From Scolanthus callimorphus (lineage: Eukaryota; Cnidaria; Anthozoa; Actiniaria; Edwardsiidae), in the NCBI GenBank assembly GCA_033964015.1, contig CM066917.1:31695951-31759950 (forward strand): a stretch of 64,000 bases of DNA, written 5' to 3'. Numbering within the stretch: the first letter of the stretch is position 1; each line of letters starts with the position of its first letter. Positions 22,734 to 33,667 of this stretch are shown here, piece by piece. The translations under genes were made by a program, and so were the position numbers. The notes beneath the pieces were generated by a model, which was not told the origin of the DNA, did not search any database, and saw nothing but the letters and a program-made list of their open reading frames with translations.

Positions 22734-25700
22734 AAAAAAAGAGCAATATGCATATATTGCAATATGAATATGCAATATGAATATATTGCATATTGATTGT
22801 GACTATTCTGATTATTGGAGACGGCTGGCACGGCTGCCACGAGAGCCTTCCAGGGAGCTCTGGATGAAAGAATAAGCAAATATTATTCTATTCAGTCATC
22901 TTCAGTCCTTGATTACGAAGGAATGTCTACAGGAATGGGTTTCATCGATTATTGATTGCTCGCGGCAAGAAAAAGCAAGTTCAATCGACAAAGAAGAACG
23001 ATCATTATAGATCAAAAAAGCAAGATGTCGAGAAAGCTAAGGTGAAATGGACAGAGCAAATGAACAAGGATGTTATGGAATGCAAGAGAGAAGCGAAGGC
23101 TCTAACATCTGCGAAAATCCACCCTGCAACCGCAACGGGAGAAAGAAAGGCTATATTGAAATTATGAAAGAGTTATGGGACGGGAAAGGTTATGGACACC
23201 TCGAGCTGAAAAGCCAAAACTTACGAGATCAAGCGTCGAGACTGGAAAAATGGAACATGACGGTAGTGTAAACGTTGCGCGGAGTGTTGTGGAGTCTGAT
23301 GAGAGTGATCTTAGTTTATCTGGTGCTGTAGCCGCCGATCATGGATCAAGCCAAGAAAATATCGAAAATATTGAAGGCGAAAGTGGAAATATTAATGATC
23401 ACCGAAGCGAAAATGCTAATTACTCTTTTCCACCCCCAAGTAACTCGGATTTGCATACGCCTACTACACAATCCCAAAAGGACCCAAGATCTGTTGACGA
23501 GCCGCTAGGTGTTGCTGAAAATCAATCCCATTCAGAGGTGCCGGGTCGTTTACCTGATTACGATCCCGTGAGCAAGCCGTCAAGCGTTTACTGGGGGCGC
23601 AAAAGTGATGGAGCGGAAATATGGCTCAACACAACAGCTATTGTTAATGCATAGAAATGAAGTGACGACCTGGCGGAAGAACACCTTTCTGGTCCAATAT
23701 GGGAAAATCGGTCGAGATTTTATTGACCAGATCACTAAACACATCAATGACTGGAACAATAAAACAGAAACGCAGCATATAGCTTTAACGGCAGCCATTG
23801 TACTCTTGGCACTCGCGCTGCAAAAACCTAGCCAAGGTTCAAAAGCCAAAGATCACCAGGAGTGCTTATCAAGGAGATTAGCATTATGGAAAGAAGGCGA
23901 GCTAGACTCACTGTTGCGCGAAGGGCGAGTGATACAAAAGCGCCTCGCAAAACCTCGAAAATCTCAGCCTCCGAATAAAGCTAAGATTTTCGCAAAACTG
24001 GTTCTAGAGGGACAGATAAATTCCGCTTTGCGGTACCTGAGCGAAGAGGACTCCGGTGGCGTGCTTCCACTTACTGACGATGTAATGAAACAACTTATGG
24101 ATAAACACCCGAAAGCACAGGAAGCCCAGCTAGGAACTCTGCTCTATGGTCCAATCGAGGATGTCCCCCAAGTCCTATTCCAACAGATAAACGGAGAGAT
24201 GGTTAGAGAGGCGGCACTCAAGACAAAAGGATCTGGTGGCCCCTCAGGGGTAGACGCTAACGGATTTAGAAGAATGCTCGCCTGCAAGTCTTTTAAAAAG
24301 TCCAGCACAAATCCAGTCCAGCCTCTGCGCTACACAATGTCGCGGTGCTATGTCCCATCTTAGCTACATACGCCAACAACACCTATAGAACACCTGCGTG
24401 CCTTTTTGTTACGGGTGGTAAAGAACTGAAATCTACAGAGGGCACTACACAGGGTGACCCTTTAGCAATGAGCTTCTATGCCATAAGCCTCCAGCCTTTG
24501 ATAACCCGTCTGAATCTATCCAGCAGCGCTAATCAATGCTGGTATGCAGATGACGCAACAGGTGCCGGTTCGCTCGAGGAGCTAAGAAAGTGGTGGGACT
24601 GTCTGAATGAAATGGGACCTAGCTTGGGGTATTTCCCCAATGCTAAGAAATGTTGGTTAGTTATCAAACCAGAAAAGGAGCAGGCAGCGAGGGAAGCATT
24701 TGGTGACACGGCAATAAACATCTCTACTCAAGGCCAAAAACATCTCGGCGCCGTGTTAGGCTCTAGATCTCACCTGGAGGAGTATGTGAATGGGAAGGTG
24801 CAAGACTGGGCTGACCAAGTGGTGAAGCTTGCTGAATTTGCAGTAACAAATCCACAGGCCTCGTATGCTGCCTTCACATTCGGGCTGAAGCACAGATGGT
24901 CGTATTATTTAAGAACACTCCCTGACATCGAGGACCCTTTAGCGCCTCAAGAGCGCGCAATTAGTAACACCTTCATACCAGCTATTACAGGGCACATGTG
25001 CACGCCCGCTGAGCGTGAACTGCTTGCACTCCCCGTCCGCATGGGGGAATGGGTCTCACAAACCCGTGTCAAAATGCCACCAAAGAACACGAGGCGTCAA
25101 CTACGATAACCACGCCCCTAGTGCAGCAAATAGTGGCTCAGGAACATGCACTCCCGGATGATGACGCAATAAGAACACTGCAGAATAGCAGCCGCAGGAA
25201 AAAGGAGGATCACCTCAAAGAAAAGCTAGAGGAAGTGAAAAGTGCTCTCCCCGACAATACGAAAAGAGCCGCTGACCTTGTTACAGAAAAAGGCGCGTCT
25301 AGCTGGCTGACGGTCATTCCTCTCAAAGAGATGAACTTTACCCTTAATAAGAGAGAGTTCAAGGATGCCATCCATCTCCGCTATGACTGGCCCATAGCGG
25401 ATACGCCCTCCACTTGTGTCTGCGGAGACGTATTCACAGTCGATCACGCTATGATTTGTAAGCGAGGGGGATTCGTCATACAAAGGCACAATGAGCTGCG
25501 CGATCTCGAGGCGGACATGCTTAACATGGTCTGCCATGATGTACAAGTAGAACCGGTCCTCCAGGAGATTACTGGCGAGGTATTGACGAGAGGAACAAAT
25601 GTAGCAAGAGATGCCCGGCTAGATGTTCATGCCCGAGGGTTTTGGGACAGACAAAGCTCTGCCTTTTTCGATGTGAGGGTTTTCCACCCAAATGCAGAGT

Positions 25701-26282
25701 CTTATAAGGACCTTACCCTGGATCAAATTTACCGCCAGCATGAGAACGAAAAGAAGAGGGCGTATGCAAGTAGAGTGTTAGAGGTAGAAAAAGGGACATT
25801 TACGCCACTAGTGTATACCACAACGGGTGGAATGGCCAATGAATGTAAGCGCTATCATAGTCGACTAGCAGAGCTAATTTCAACAAAGAAAGGCGAGCAT
25901 TACAGTACAACAATCGCATGGATACGAACAAAAGTATCCTTTGCTATCCTCAAGTCAGCACTTCTTTGTTTACGCGGTTCACGCAGTACTAAGCGTGTTC
26001 CATTGAATATTGAACAATGTGACTTTGACGTGCAAAGAGAAATGGGAGGAATTAGAGGATAGAGTTTAGGAGAGTTTTACGATATAGATTTTTAGCATAT
26101 AGTTCCTTTTATTCGCGTCATTTTCAAGAGTTATAAGCCACTTTTATTATCATTATAATTATTGCTGTAAATAATGTATATCTCCACTGTTAGATTTTTT
26201 TTTAAATATTTGTAAATAGGTATTGTTATTATTATTATTTGCATTCCATTTGAATAAAATTATTATTATTTAAAAATATATA

Positions 26283-26375
<93 letters not shown>

Positions 26376-29300
26376 GTTTATTACTGATGTCCTTTGTCTG
26401 TTTTGATCATGATGCTCGTTTTGCTAATAAAGCGAAAGCTGCTACAAGTTGTTCGCTCTTTCTTGCTAAACTTGTTCTGTCTCTAATCCATCTTTGAAGA
26501 ATATGATCACTGGTGACTTGTTATCTTGAGGAGTGCCATCTAGTAGCGTCTCGGGGTAGTACACAAACCCTATCACAGTATTAGCGTTGCCATATGCCCC
26601 ACTTTTGCCAACATAAATCTTGTACTTGCGTACGTTCTTTAATACCTCAGCAGTAAACTTTAGAGCGGAATCTTTAAAATGTTCTTTTTCTGTACCGTTC
26701 CAGACACTGGAGTTTCTTTGGACGAGGATTTGTACGTAAGCCATCATGTCTTTCCGGAGCTGCTTCTGATCGACAGCAAGCCTGTACTCCTGAAGCTGTG
26801 CTGATTGAACGACGTCGCAGACGTAGCGCAGATCTGGTGGGTTATCTTCAGAAAAATTTTCAGCGGACTTGTTGCCACCTATCGGGTTGTCGTCCACGGA
26901 GAAGTCTTCCAGTATAATTTTTCCTTGGACTTTGTAGAAAATATCCTCTTCAATAAAACGAAAAGCATCGGTGAAAGCTTCGTCTCCGGATAGAATACAT
27001 TTGTAGATGATCATTTTTAGGAGTTGATGTGAATTTAGGTCTCCTGTGTTTTAACTGAGTTCCTCGTAGCAAGAAAAGAGAACGGAGCACGATACGAAAA
27101 GCTCAAAACACTCAAAAGCGCGATAAGGAAAATGAATAGTTAACTCCAAAACGTTTTGTTTACTTCTTATTTTGGATTCCACTGGGAAAATTACACATTG
27201 TTTGTATATGGCCTTTATCACGCAATATTGATCAATGCTATATATAGAGAATAATTCATGGGCGCGCGGGGATATGGAATAATTATCTTCGAGTGTTCAA
27301 ATTTGAACACGAGAAGATTAATTTCATATCTCCAAGCGCCCATGTATTGTTCTGTTTATTATATAAACTTTTTTGTGAAACATTTTCGCGACAGTGGGCA
27401 TTATTGTAATTTTTCACACGCGCGAATTACGATATTTCTCAGTGGCTGAAATCCTGATAACACACTAAAGTTTATATAATAAAATAGTTTAATCAATATT
27501 TAATAAATAAACCCCTTCTGGCGGCTGTAATATCGACGGATAATGTCCAAGGATGAGAAATGGTACGAAAAACGAACAGGTGGCCGAGAAGCGAAGTTTC
27601 GAGGGCAACTGTGAAATTTTTAGGACATTTTATTACTTCCCACGGACAATATCGTCTGATATCTGTCCTGTGAAATGTACCACGTGATACGTCTCGACCA
27701 ATGAGCGCACGTCAAAATTGATCACCTGATGAACGCAGTGTCCATTCATGCATTTCTATTGTTCTTCTCAACATGGAATTTTCAACGATGCCCAGCGGAG
27801 TCTCGACAATTTTCAATTCATTAGATTTTCATTAGACTTAGGCCTACGGCAAACGCCGAACTTCAGCTGCTTTACTTCTTCATTATACTTTACAATCAAG
27901 AAATTTCTATTGTTTTGTACTGGAACGGCGCGACTCATTATTATCATATTCAACATTCGACTTATAATTCACTTAACGACACTAAGTACCTCCAATAAAC
28001 ACACCAGAGTGTCCTAGTCAGCCACTCGTTTGCAGGGGCGTATTATTACTCGGGCTTCCTGTGAAAGAGTTATAAATTCGGCTCTGTTTTTTTTCCTGCC
28101 GTATAGACAGAAGCCCGAGTTCACGCAGTTATGCGTCTAGTTTAATATGGAGAGTGAGAGCTGAAGAGAGGGGTTCCAGAACCCTTTGAGCCTCCCCTGG
28201 ATACGCCCCTCACTTTGTTTCTTGTTTTCATTCGATAGAGCGGTTTTCATCAGGCTCTGAAAACCAATCTATTATTAGTACTGTGTTCCCAGGAGTGGAG
28301 GTGCGCGCAGAAATCGCGAAGTAACCTACAGACAAAGACATCTACAGACACAGTCTTGTACTAGATCTACTGAATTGCAATGCGGAAATAATGGTCCACA
28401 TTCTCCCCTAAATCAGCCCATTGAAACAGATATTTATCTGGATTAGTCCTGGGTGTTCAGCATGCAACTATAGGCTTACTAATGGTGGCTAAATGAGGCT
28501 CTTTAAAGTGCCACTATTATCAAGTTTGAAAATTATTTACTTTATGCCTTATTTGAAAGAGCTGAGGCTCAGAAGAAATATGCTTCTTTCCGTTTTCAAA
28601 AATCTTTTTGGTTCCGAAGATATTAGAGTTTGAAATTTGGCCGCCATTGCTCCAAAGTGTGACTTGATGACGTCACACTCTCAACAAACAAAGTGGTGAA
28701 TTATTTGATGGTCTATATTTTTGTTGGATTTGCATCAAATACTATCAAATTTGCCACGGTTATTGAACTCACTCTTCCTGATAATTTTGTTTACCTTAAT
28801 TGATTGCCATGGCAACAGCCTTTGTTCCAGACCACCCCTATCCAAAATTCTAGATGAGGCTATATCTTTTGAAAAAATCAATTGTAACCTACATTGCCAT
28901 GCCCACTTATCTTATTTAGTAGTAGCTCGCTTTTAGTAACAAGCAAATTGCTTAATTTTGAAATCTGGGCGGGAAAAATCAGGAAATCCTAAAATCATCT
29001 GGGGAGCCTGGGAACCAGGGGGTTGCCATGGCAACCCTGATTGATGAGTCACACCACTCTGTTCAAGTCAAGTATTCATTCTGCCAAGTTTGAGCACTCT
29101 GACTTCAAGAGGTATAGAGATATACCTCTTTTTAGTATTTAGGCATTGATCAAGTTGAGAGTGTGACGTCATCACCCATGCTAATTTGCATATCGTTCTT
29201 CCTTTAATAACTTCTGAACGAAAAGAGCTATCAAAAAACGGAAAACGGCATTGTTCTAGTTTTGCAAAGCTGCCTAATATATGGAGAATTGGCAAAGATT

Positions 29301-32300
29301 GGAGACTCTAATTTTTGATAATAGTGGCACTTTAAAAACAAACAAACAAACAAATAAACAAACATGAGCTCCTACCGTCATCTTTGAACGCTTTTAAATC
29401 CAGATTGTCGACCCTATGGGTATGAATAATTATGAAGAGGATAAATTCTTTGGACCTCAAAACAAACCAGTGACGACGACCGCGTAGCCAACATTTCGTC
29501 GAAGGGAGCCCAAAGAAAGACCGAAAGGTAGCGGCCCTTTTTGTTGTACATTTCCCCATACATTGTAGTATTTCGTCACATGTTACTGCATATGTTCCAA
29601 GAGGGAGCGGCAGGCCTCTGGATACACCCTACATGTCTAGTTTTAAGTCTATATGGATGTGTTGTATTTTTTGTAACAGAATGAATAACTAGGGTGACGC
29701 CAGAAGTTCATGGTTGGCACTTCTGGTGACGAACATGGTGACGGAGTGTGTGGGGGGAAGCGATCCTGACCACAACCGACCAACGTCCCTGATTTGGTAC
29801 TCGAAACACTCTCAACTCCACCATTTAGCGGTAACTAGAATGAAGAACCATGAGTGTGGTATACGTACATTTCTTCGAGCTCGTTATCCTCAAGGAAGAG
29901 GTATTTGAATCTCTCAGCAAACTGGATAACCTGCAGAAGAACAGGAACATTATTGTTAATTATCTTGGACACTAGGCCCGTGTCAGCCACTCCCCCGGGC
30001 CACTCTTTGTTATTGTTTTTGTTCGATATTAGAAGACGCATTACGAGTAGAAAGCTCTTTAAAACAAAGTTTCAGAATTGATTTACCAACTTCAATAGAG
30101 AACATTGCTCTATATTCTCTAAATCAGCCGATTGAAATGGATTCTTTCTCCGACGCCGATGCTAAGCTGACAAAATGGCGGCTGTCACAGGCTCTTTAAG
30201 TCCTTCACTATGGCTCAACGACATCCAAAAGCAGCAATTTTATTTTCGTGGCTGTTTATTTGCACAATGATTTGAAGTTTTTGTGAATACTTTAATACCT
30301 CTTTCTTTGAAATCTGATAATCTCTGTTTTGATCCCAGTTGAGAAAATATCCAGCGGTGCTGTTTGAATGACCTGGAGAAAGAAGATAAAGATTTTAACA
30401 AAAACGTCTCAAAAGTGCCTTAAAATGCCTCAATATATAGAACTAGCAAAAAATGTTCAAATTTTGTGAGACGCGTGAAGTGTTACCTTCTGTAGACCTG
30501 ACTATTTTCTTGTGGTCAAGTGTCATGGGGTCCAAGTGGACTTCACTCTCGTACATTCCCGCCTCCTCCGCAAGCTTCAGAATGTGATCACACTCGCTGT
30601 CCGAGAGAAAGTCAGGAATTTCTATAAAGAAAAAGTGTGAAATATATATTTGATTAAATACCTAATCCAATAAAGTTTGCTCTTGGCAATTGAGCATACG
30701 GTCAAATGAAATATGTAATGCTTTGGTTGACCATCAATCAACGAAGTTTAACAGTTCCAATAGCGCTATGAGCATGCGCGCTCTTCTTTACTGAGAAGAA
30801 ATGTCCATTCTCGTATCCAGAGCTCCCCGGCTCGTCTGCTCGCAGGGGAGGCTCTGGGGACATCCATTTGAGGGCCGTCGCTGATTGGCTGATTTTGAGC
30901 GTTGGAGCATTGGAAAGGTCTTTCTCAGCAGCTCTGTATTACATCTCGCGCATGCGTCAGTGGCTGTCACCAGAGCCTCCCCCGCGAGGTTACGAGCCGG
31001 GGAGCTCTGGGTTCGAGAATGAGAAATGTCCAATCCGTCTCCCAAACTACCAGAATGCAGCGCGCGCTTTTTTTAAAAACAGTTTGTAGGGCGCGCGGCC
31101 GTCAGAGCTCGTTTCGGCGAATCGCTCAATCAATTACGGAATTTAGATCTACAGAGGTCATTAAACGGCATGGTGTTCTTTTGTGGAGACTGAATCAGTT
31201 TTGATGAACTTTTTATTATGTAATCCAGTAACTCATCTTTGCACTCAGACATATTGACTTACCAAATATGGGAGGCTGAATGGCACGCGTGATAAGCTTA
31301 ACATTGTTTTGATCTTCGAGCGCCACTTCACGGACATGGCCGATCTAGAAAAAAACATGACTAATGCCAGCCTTCCTTCTTTTGAGAGGGACACATTTTA
31401 AGGGACTATATAACTAACCCTCGCGGGCCAAAATTTGCGATTCAAAATTTCCAATCTAAAAATAGATCAATCTGCTCATGTGCTTCGGACGCCCATCAAT
31501 AGGTGATGGAGACTCATGTTGATGGGCTCCCTGTGCTTCGGGCGCCTATCAATATGGTGATGGAGACTCATGTTGATGGGCTCCCTGTGCTTCGGGCGCC
31601 TATCAACATGTAATGGAGACTCATGTTGATGGGCTCCCTGTGCTTCGGGCGCCTATCAACATGTGATGGAGACTCATGTTGATGGGCTCCCTGTGCTTCG
31701 GGCGCCTATCAATATGTGATGGAGACTCATGTTGATGAACTCACGATAACTGTCACCACAGGGAGACATTTTTCACTGTCTTTTCAGGCCCACGTTCGTC
31801 CCGGACAGCGGTCTCAAGCTCTAGACTCTCGCTTTCAAATCTTGTTGCGACTCTTGAAAGAACTCGCGAAAGGTTTATTCAAAGGTTTGTTTTTCCACAC
31901 TCGCTAACATTCATTACATTGTGGAAATAATGTCGGAGTAACTAAGATTCTCTCTATATTTTCTCTGTTTCCCCGCGGTTCCCCTCGCAGCCTTTTAAAT
32001 AGCTTTAAATCTCGCAGCCTTTTTAATTGCTTTAAATATGTGGCCGCGTTTATCAGTTTCTGTAAAAATCCACGATAATCATTTGCTAGTATGAACAGCC
32101 TACCTTTATCGGTTCATATCTATATAGTCGTGGTCGTCCATCGTCCAAACAAGGACCTTCGTCCAAATCAATATGGCAATGACCTTTGCCGCTACAACTT
32201 GAGCCTTCCTCAGTGGAATTCACGCCCAAAATTCCAGCGTATTTATTCGAAAAACCGAATCCAAAAACTACAAACCATAAAGCAATATAGAAAACAACTT

Positions 32301-32307
32301 TTAGCAT
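18420..32307 (-). CDS. P4HTM: P4HTM-like prolyl 4-hydroxylase B (11 exons, intact)
   Basis: Second paralogue. Exons in transcript order: 32104-32307, 31263-31344, 30487-30621, 30299-30372, 29869-29930, 29376-29413, 21778-21943, 21025-21082, 20283-20407, 19782-19872, 18420-18878. They join in frame to 497 residues. The signal sequence is in exon 1 ([16 protein letters not shown]). The first EF-hand loop [12 protein letters not shown] lacks the usual Gly at position 6; the second is weaker ([12 protein letters not shown]). Iron ligands H286-x-D288 and H400, with K410 for 2-oxoglutarate. The CCH...CRLCR cluster is conserved. The C-terminus extends into a long basic tail ([10 protein letters not shown]...) with an internal [10 protein letters not shown] duplication, unlike A and C. 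Intron 6 (21944-29375) is 7.4 kb and holds a LINE, a nested TCTP-like gene and a TTAA-flanked element. Confidence 0.93.
19171..19354. mobile_element. Poly-C-bearing MITE, copy 1
   Basis: GGCGGATCTAGGGGG at the left and TTAAGGGTCTGCATCCGCC at the right form imperfect terminal inverted repeats. The inside holds CTAGCCACCCCC motifs and a long poly-C run (about 19304-19330). The same element is at 20831-21004. P4HTM-B intron 10. Confidence 0.8.
19381..19509. mobile_element. TTAA-flanked MITE (piggyBac-like)
   Basis: TTAAAGGCCCATCACCAACC at one end, GGTTGGCGATGGGCCTTTAA at the other: about 20-bp inverted repeats with one mismatch, with TTAA at both edges as left by piggyBac transposases. 129 bp, non-coding. 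Confidence 0.85.
19951..20144. mobile_element. MITE family R1, copy 1
   Basis: CATTCTCGAACCCAGAGCTC at the left. The body contains CGCTGATTGGTTGATTTTGA and CGCATGCGTCAGTGGCTGTC, ending GGGTTCGAGAATG. The right arm is shortened compared with 30806-31021. Confidence 0.8.
20831..21004. mobile_element. Poly-G/poly-C MITE, copy 2
   Basis: Same family as 19171-19354, with a run of about 30 G near 20836-20865 after GGCGGATCTA. Right end GGGTCTGCATCCGCC. The right edge lies only about 20 bp from P4HTM-B exon 8 (21025-21082). Confidence 0.8.
21147..21330. repeat. SINE fragment with internal tandem duplication
   Basis: GTAGAGCGCCGG resembles the SINE A-box region. The block GTCGAATCTCGGCCGGACCG occurs twice (about 21217 and 21290), each with a preceding GGCTTGACGTGCACT. 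Located in P4HTM-B intron 7. Confidence 0.6.
22676..22733 (+). repeat. (TTA)n microsatellite, 5' flank of the LINE
   Basis: About 19 TTA trimers. It lies upstream of the LINE coding region on the side opposite the longer (TTA)n at 26286-26374. Confidence 0.9.
22740..26285 (+). mobile_element. Broken LINE retrotransposon with restriction-like endonuclease
   Basis: One ancestral ORF is spread over several frames, from about 22952 to 26062. N-terminal parts end near [13 protein letters not shown] (about 23240). The RT region shows [20 protein letters not shown] (motif B, about 24448-24510) and WYADDATG (motif C, about 24541). The C-terminal part has a C-x-C-x7-H-x3-C knuckle, RHNELRDLE, and acidic RLDV ... 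FFDVRVF motifs of the restriction-like endonuclease of R2/R4-type LINEs. Single-base shifts occur near 23100, 23250, 23650 and 25045. A larger internal deletion near 24310-24325 joins [10 protein letters not shown] to [10 protein letters not shown] and removes RT motif A with its catalytic Asp, so the element is dead. It lies antisense inside P4HTM-B intron 6. The 3' tail has AATAAA near 26253 before (ATT)n. The Dong/R4 assignment is inference. Confidence 0.88.
26286..26374 (+). repeat. (TTA)n microsatellite, 3' end of the LINE
   Basis: About 29 uninterrupted ATT/TTA trimers, directly after the LINE 3' UTR and just before the inferred 3' end of the convergent TCTP-like gene. Confidence 0.95.
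26466..27014 (-). CDS. TPT1: Translationally controlled tumour protein (TCTP) homologue, intronless
   Basis: 182-residue uninterrupted ORF of the TCTP/TPT1 family, cytosolic proteins linked to growth control and microtubule or calcium binding. It starts [16 protein letters not shown], carries the family signature IGGNKSAE at about residues 45-52, and ends with [14 protein letters not shown] as TCTPs do. It is slightly longer than typical TCTP (about 170 residues), with divergent middle sequence. It is a single exon nested in P4HTM-B intron 6 on the same strand as the host. AATAAA on the minus strand (about 26378-26383) lies 83 bp past the stop. A TATATATAG element sits about 230 bp upstream (near 27240). 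Absence of introns suggests retroposition, but no poly(A) tail or target duplication is evident. Confidence 0.88.
   Translation of the reverse strand: MIIYKCILSGDEAFTDAFRFIEEDIFYKVQGKIILEDFSVDDNPIGGNKSAENFSEDNPPDLRYVCDVVQSAQLQEYRLAVDQKQLRKDMMAYVQILVQRNSSVWNGTEKEHFKDSALKFTAEVLKNVRKYKIYVGKSGAYGNANTVIGFVYYPETLLDGTPQDNKSPVIIFFKDGLETEQV
27254..27347. repeat. Palindrome centred on TTCAAATTTGAA
   Basis: CATGGGCGC...GGATATG...ATCTTC.GTGTTCAAA on the left mirrors TTTGAACAC.GAAGAT...CATATC...GCGCCCATG on the right, with no loop at the centre. Imperfect arms of about 45 bp, about 240 bp upstream of the TCTP-like start. Confidence 0.8.
28503..29335. mobile_element. 833-bp TTAA-flanked non-autonomous DNA transposon
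   Basis: Ends TTAAAGTGCCACTATTATCA and TTGATAATAGTGGCACTTTAA are inverse copies, with TTAA at both borders (piggyBac-type). Internal paired sites GTGACTTGATGACGTCACAC and GTGTGACGTCATCA add sub-terminal symmetry. It ends 41 bp from P4HTM-B exon 6. An (AAAC)n tract abuts the right end. Confidence 0.85.
29971..30199. mobile_element. TTAA-type MITE family T2, copy 1 (left end damaged)
   Basis: GGCCCGTGTCAGCCACTC at the left and GGCTGTCACAGGCTCTTTAA at the right. About 75-80% identical by eye to 34017-34242. The right end contains AAAATGGCGGC. P4HTM-B intron 4. Confidence 0.8.
30806..31021. mobile_element. MITE family R1, copy 2, inserted in an M1-like element
   Basis: CATTCTCGTATCCAGAGCTC to GGAGCTCTGGGTTCGAGAATG gives inverted ends of about 25 bp. 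The sequence on both sides (GCGCGCTCTTCTTTACTGAG at the left, AATGCAGCGCGCGCTTTTTT at the right) is M1-like, so R1 landed in an M1 copy. Confidence 0.8.
31481..31737. repeat. 53-bp minisatellite, P4HTM-B intron 1
   Basis: About 4.8 copies of a 53-54-bp unit beginning TGCTTCGGGCGCCTATCAA and containing GGAGACTCATGTTGATGGG. Units start at about 31481, 31534, 31588, 31641 and 31694. Confidence 0.95.
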
Positions 32308-33667
32308 TGTCGATATTCGAAGATGAAGGCGAGTATTTTTAAAGCTTGTCGAACTTGTTCTGTTTGGATCGCTGAATTGATAATGTTAGCCGAAAGCTGG
32401 TACTTGCTTTATCATCAATCACATGGACCCGTGTGACGAAGCAAAGACAAGCGTAAAAGAAACATAGACTACTATATATACAACGCGTTTCTGGTTAGGA
32501 ATTAATAAATGATATCAGCGAAGAATGGGAATGCAAATCTGCATACATTATCAAAACTGGTGGCTAGTTGTACTATAGGAATCTTTTCTTTTGTTTGTCC
32601 TAGAAAGTTACCAGCAAAATTAAAAAACAAAACATGTGAGATACTTGGTTGTCCTAATAGACACGGAGTTGACTGTTGAGCTAATTATCGATAAAGGACA
32701 CATTGCTGGCTCAAGTTGCTTCTTTTGGGATGCATACATTGTATCACTAATGGGCACAGATTGAATGGTTGGTACACTATAATAATGGGCTCTAGTCCTC
32801 CCACTCAACACCCTCAATGTCGCTTTTTCTTTTTGGTGCACGGAAAGTTGAGGTTTTGAAAACGAACGGGAATGAGTCAGTGTTCTGACAGCAACACTTT
32901 CGGGCAAAATACCGCAGGTTTGCATTTTTTAGATGTGCTTGAAAGTGTTTTGTTTCTGCTTTTTAATAATATTTTAATATACTTTTGACGCGCAGGGTTA
33001 TTTTGGTTTTTATTCATCTTGGGATCTCGAGTAGTATTGTGACTCTTCGATATTGATTGGATGAGTATCATCACTTTAGTGTCTGAGCTCAAGGCTAAAA
33101 GGGGCAATAACGGGGTAATTTTTTCCGCATCTAGAAAATTGCTGGAAAGCTTTTGCAAATCCCCTAATTGTCCTTCGTAATTTGTACTTTCAATATTTGG
33201 AATGGAAGGACTTACAGAAGAATCGCGAAGAGGCGTTCTCGAAAGTCGCCATGTTTGCAAACCGCGCTTATCTGTTTCAAAAGTCACAGGTAACCCATAA
33301 AAAGCCGAAATGGAGGACGAACCACTTAACTCAGCCCGTTGGTTGTACGTTGGACCAATTGTAGTCTAACCAACAGTAAGATTAATAAAATAATTAATAT
33401 AAGAAAAGTAGGCGTTATAACGTAGAATTCTACTTCGCAACACCTATTCTTATTTTTAATCATAAAAAAGCCCGCGAAAATGATATCACTCAGCCTCAAA
33501 ATCAGGTTTCTATGTAAAAGGGCGTTATACTACTGAGAACATTTCACAAATCTCAAAGTTAATTATTGCAATTTTTACACCAATGTTTATACTTTTATTG
33601 TTAAAATTTAAAACTCTTTCATAATATAAACGTTATTCATTATAGTGTACAAGGACTAACAAAGTCT
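32308..33667. other. Intergenic between P4HTM-B and P4HTM-C
   Basis: 1.36 kb holding the P4HTM-B promoter side and the P4HTM-C 3' side. The ORFs here (for example 32877-33287, minus) show no recognisable family and are AT-rich. No conserved gene seen. Confidence 0.5.

Noticed and set aside
22952..23271. Separate small genes upstream of the LINE RT region
   Set aside because: The frames together form the N-terminal part of the LINE ORF, broken by frameshifts.
32877..33287. 136-residue ORF (minus strand)
   Set aside because: AT-rich, no family resemblance, no splice context; probably chance.
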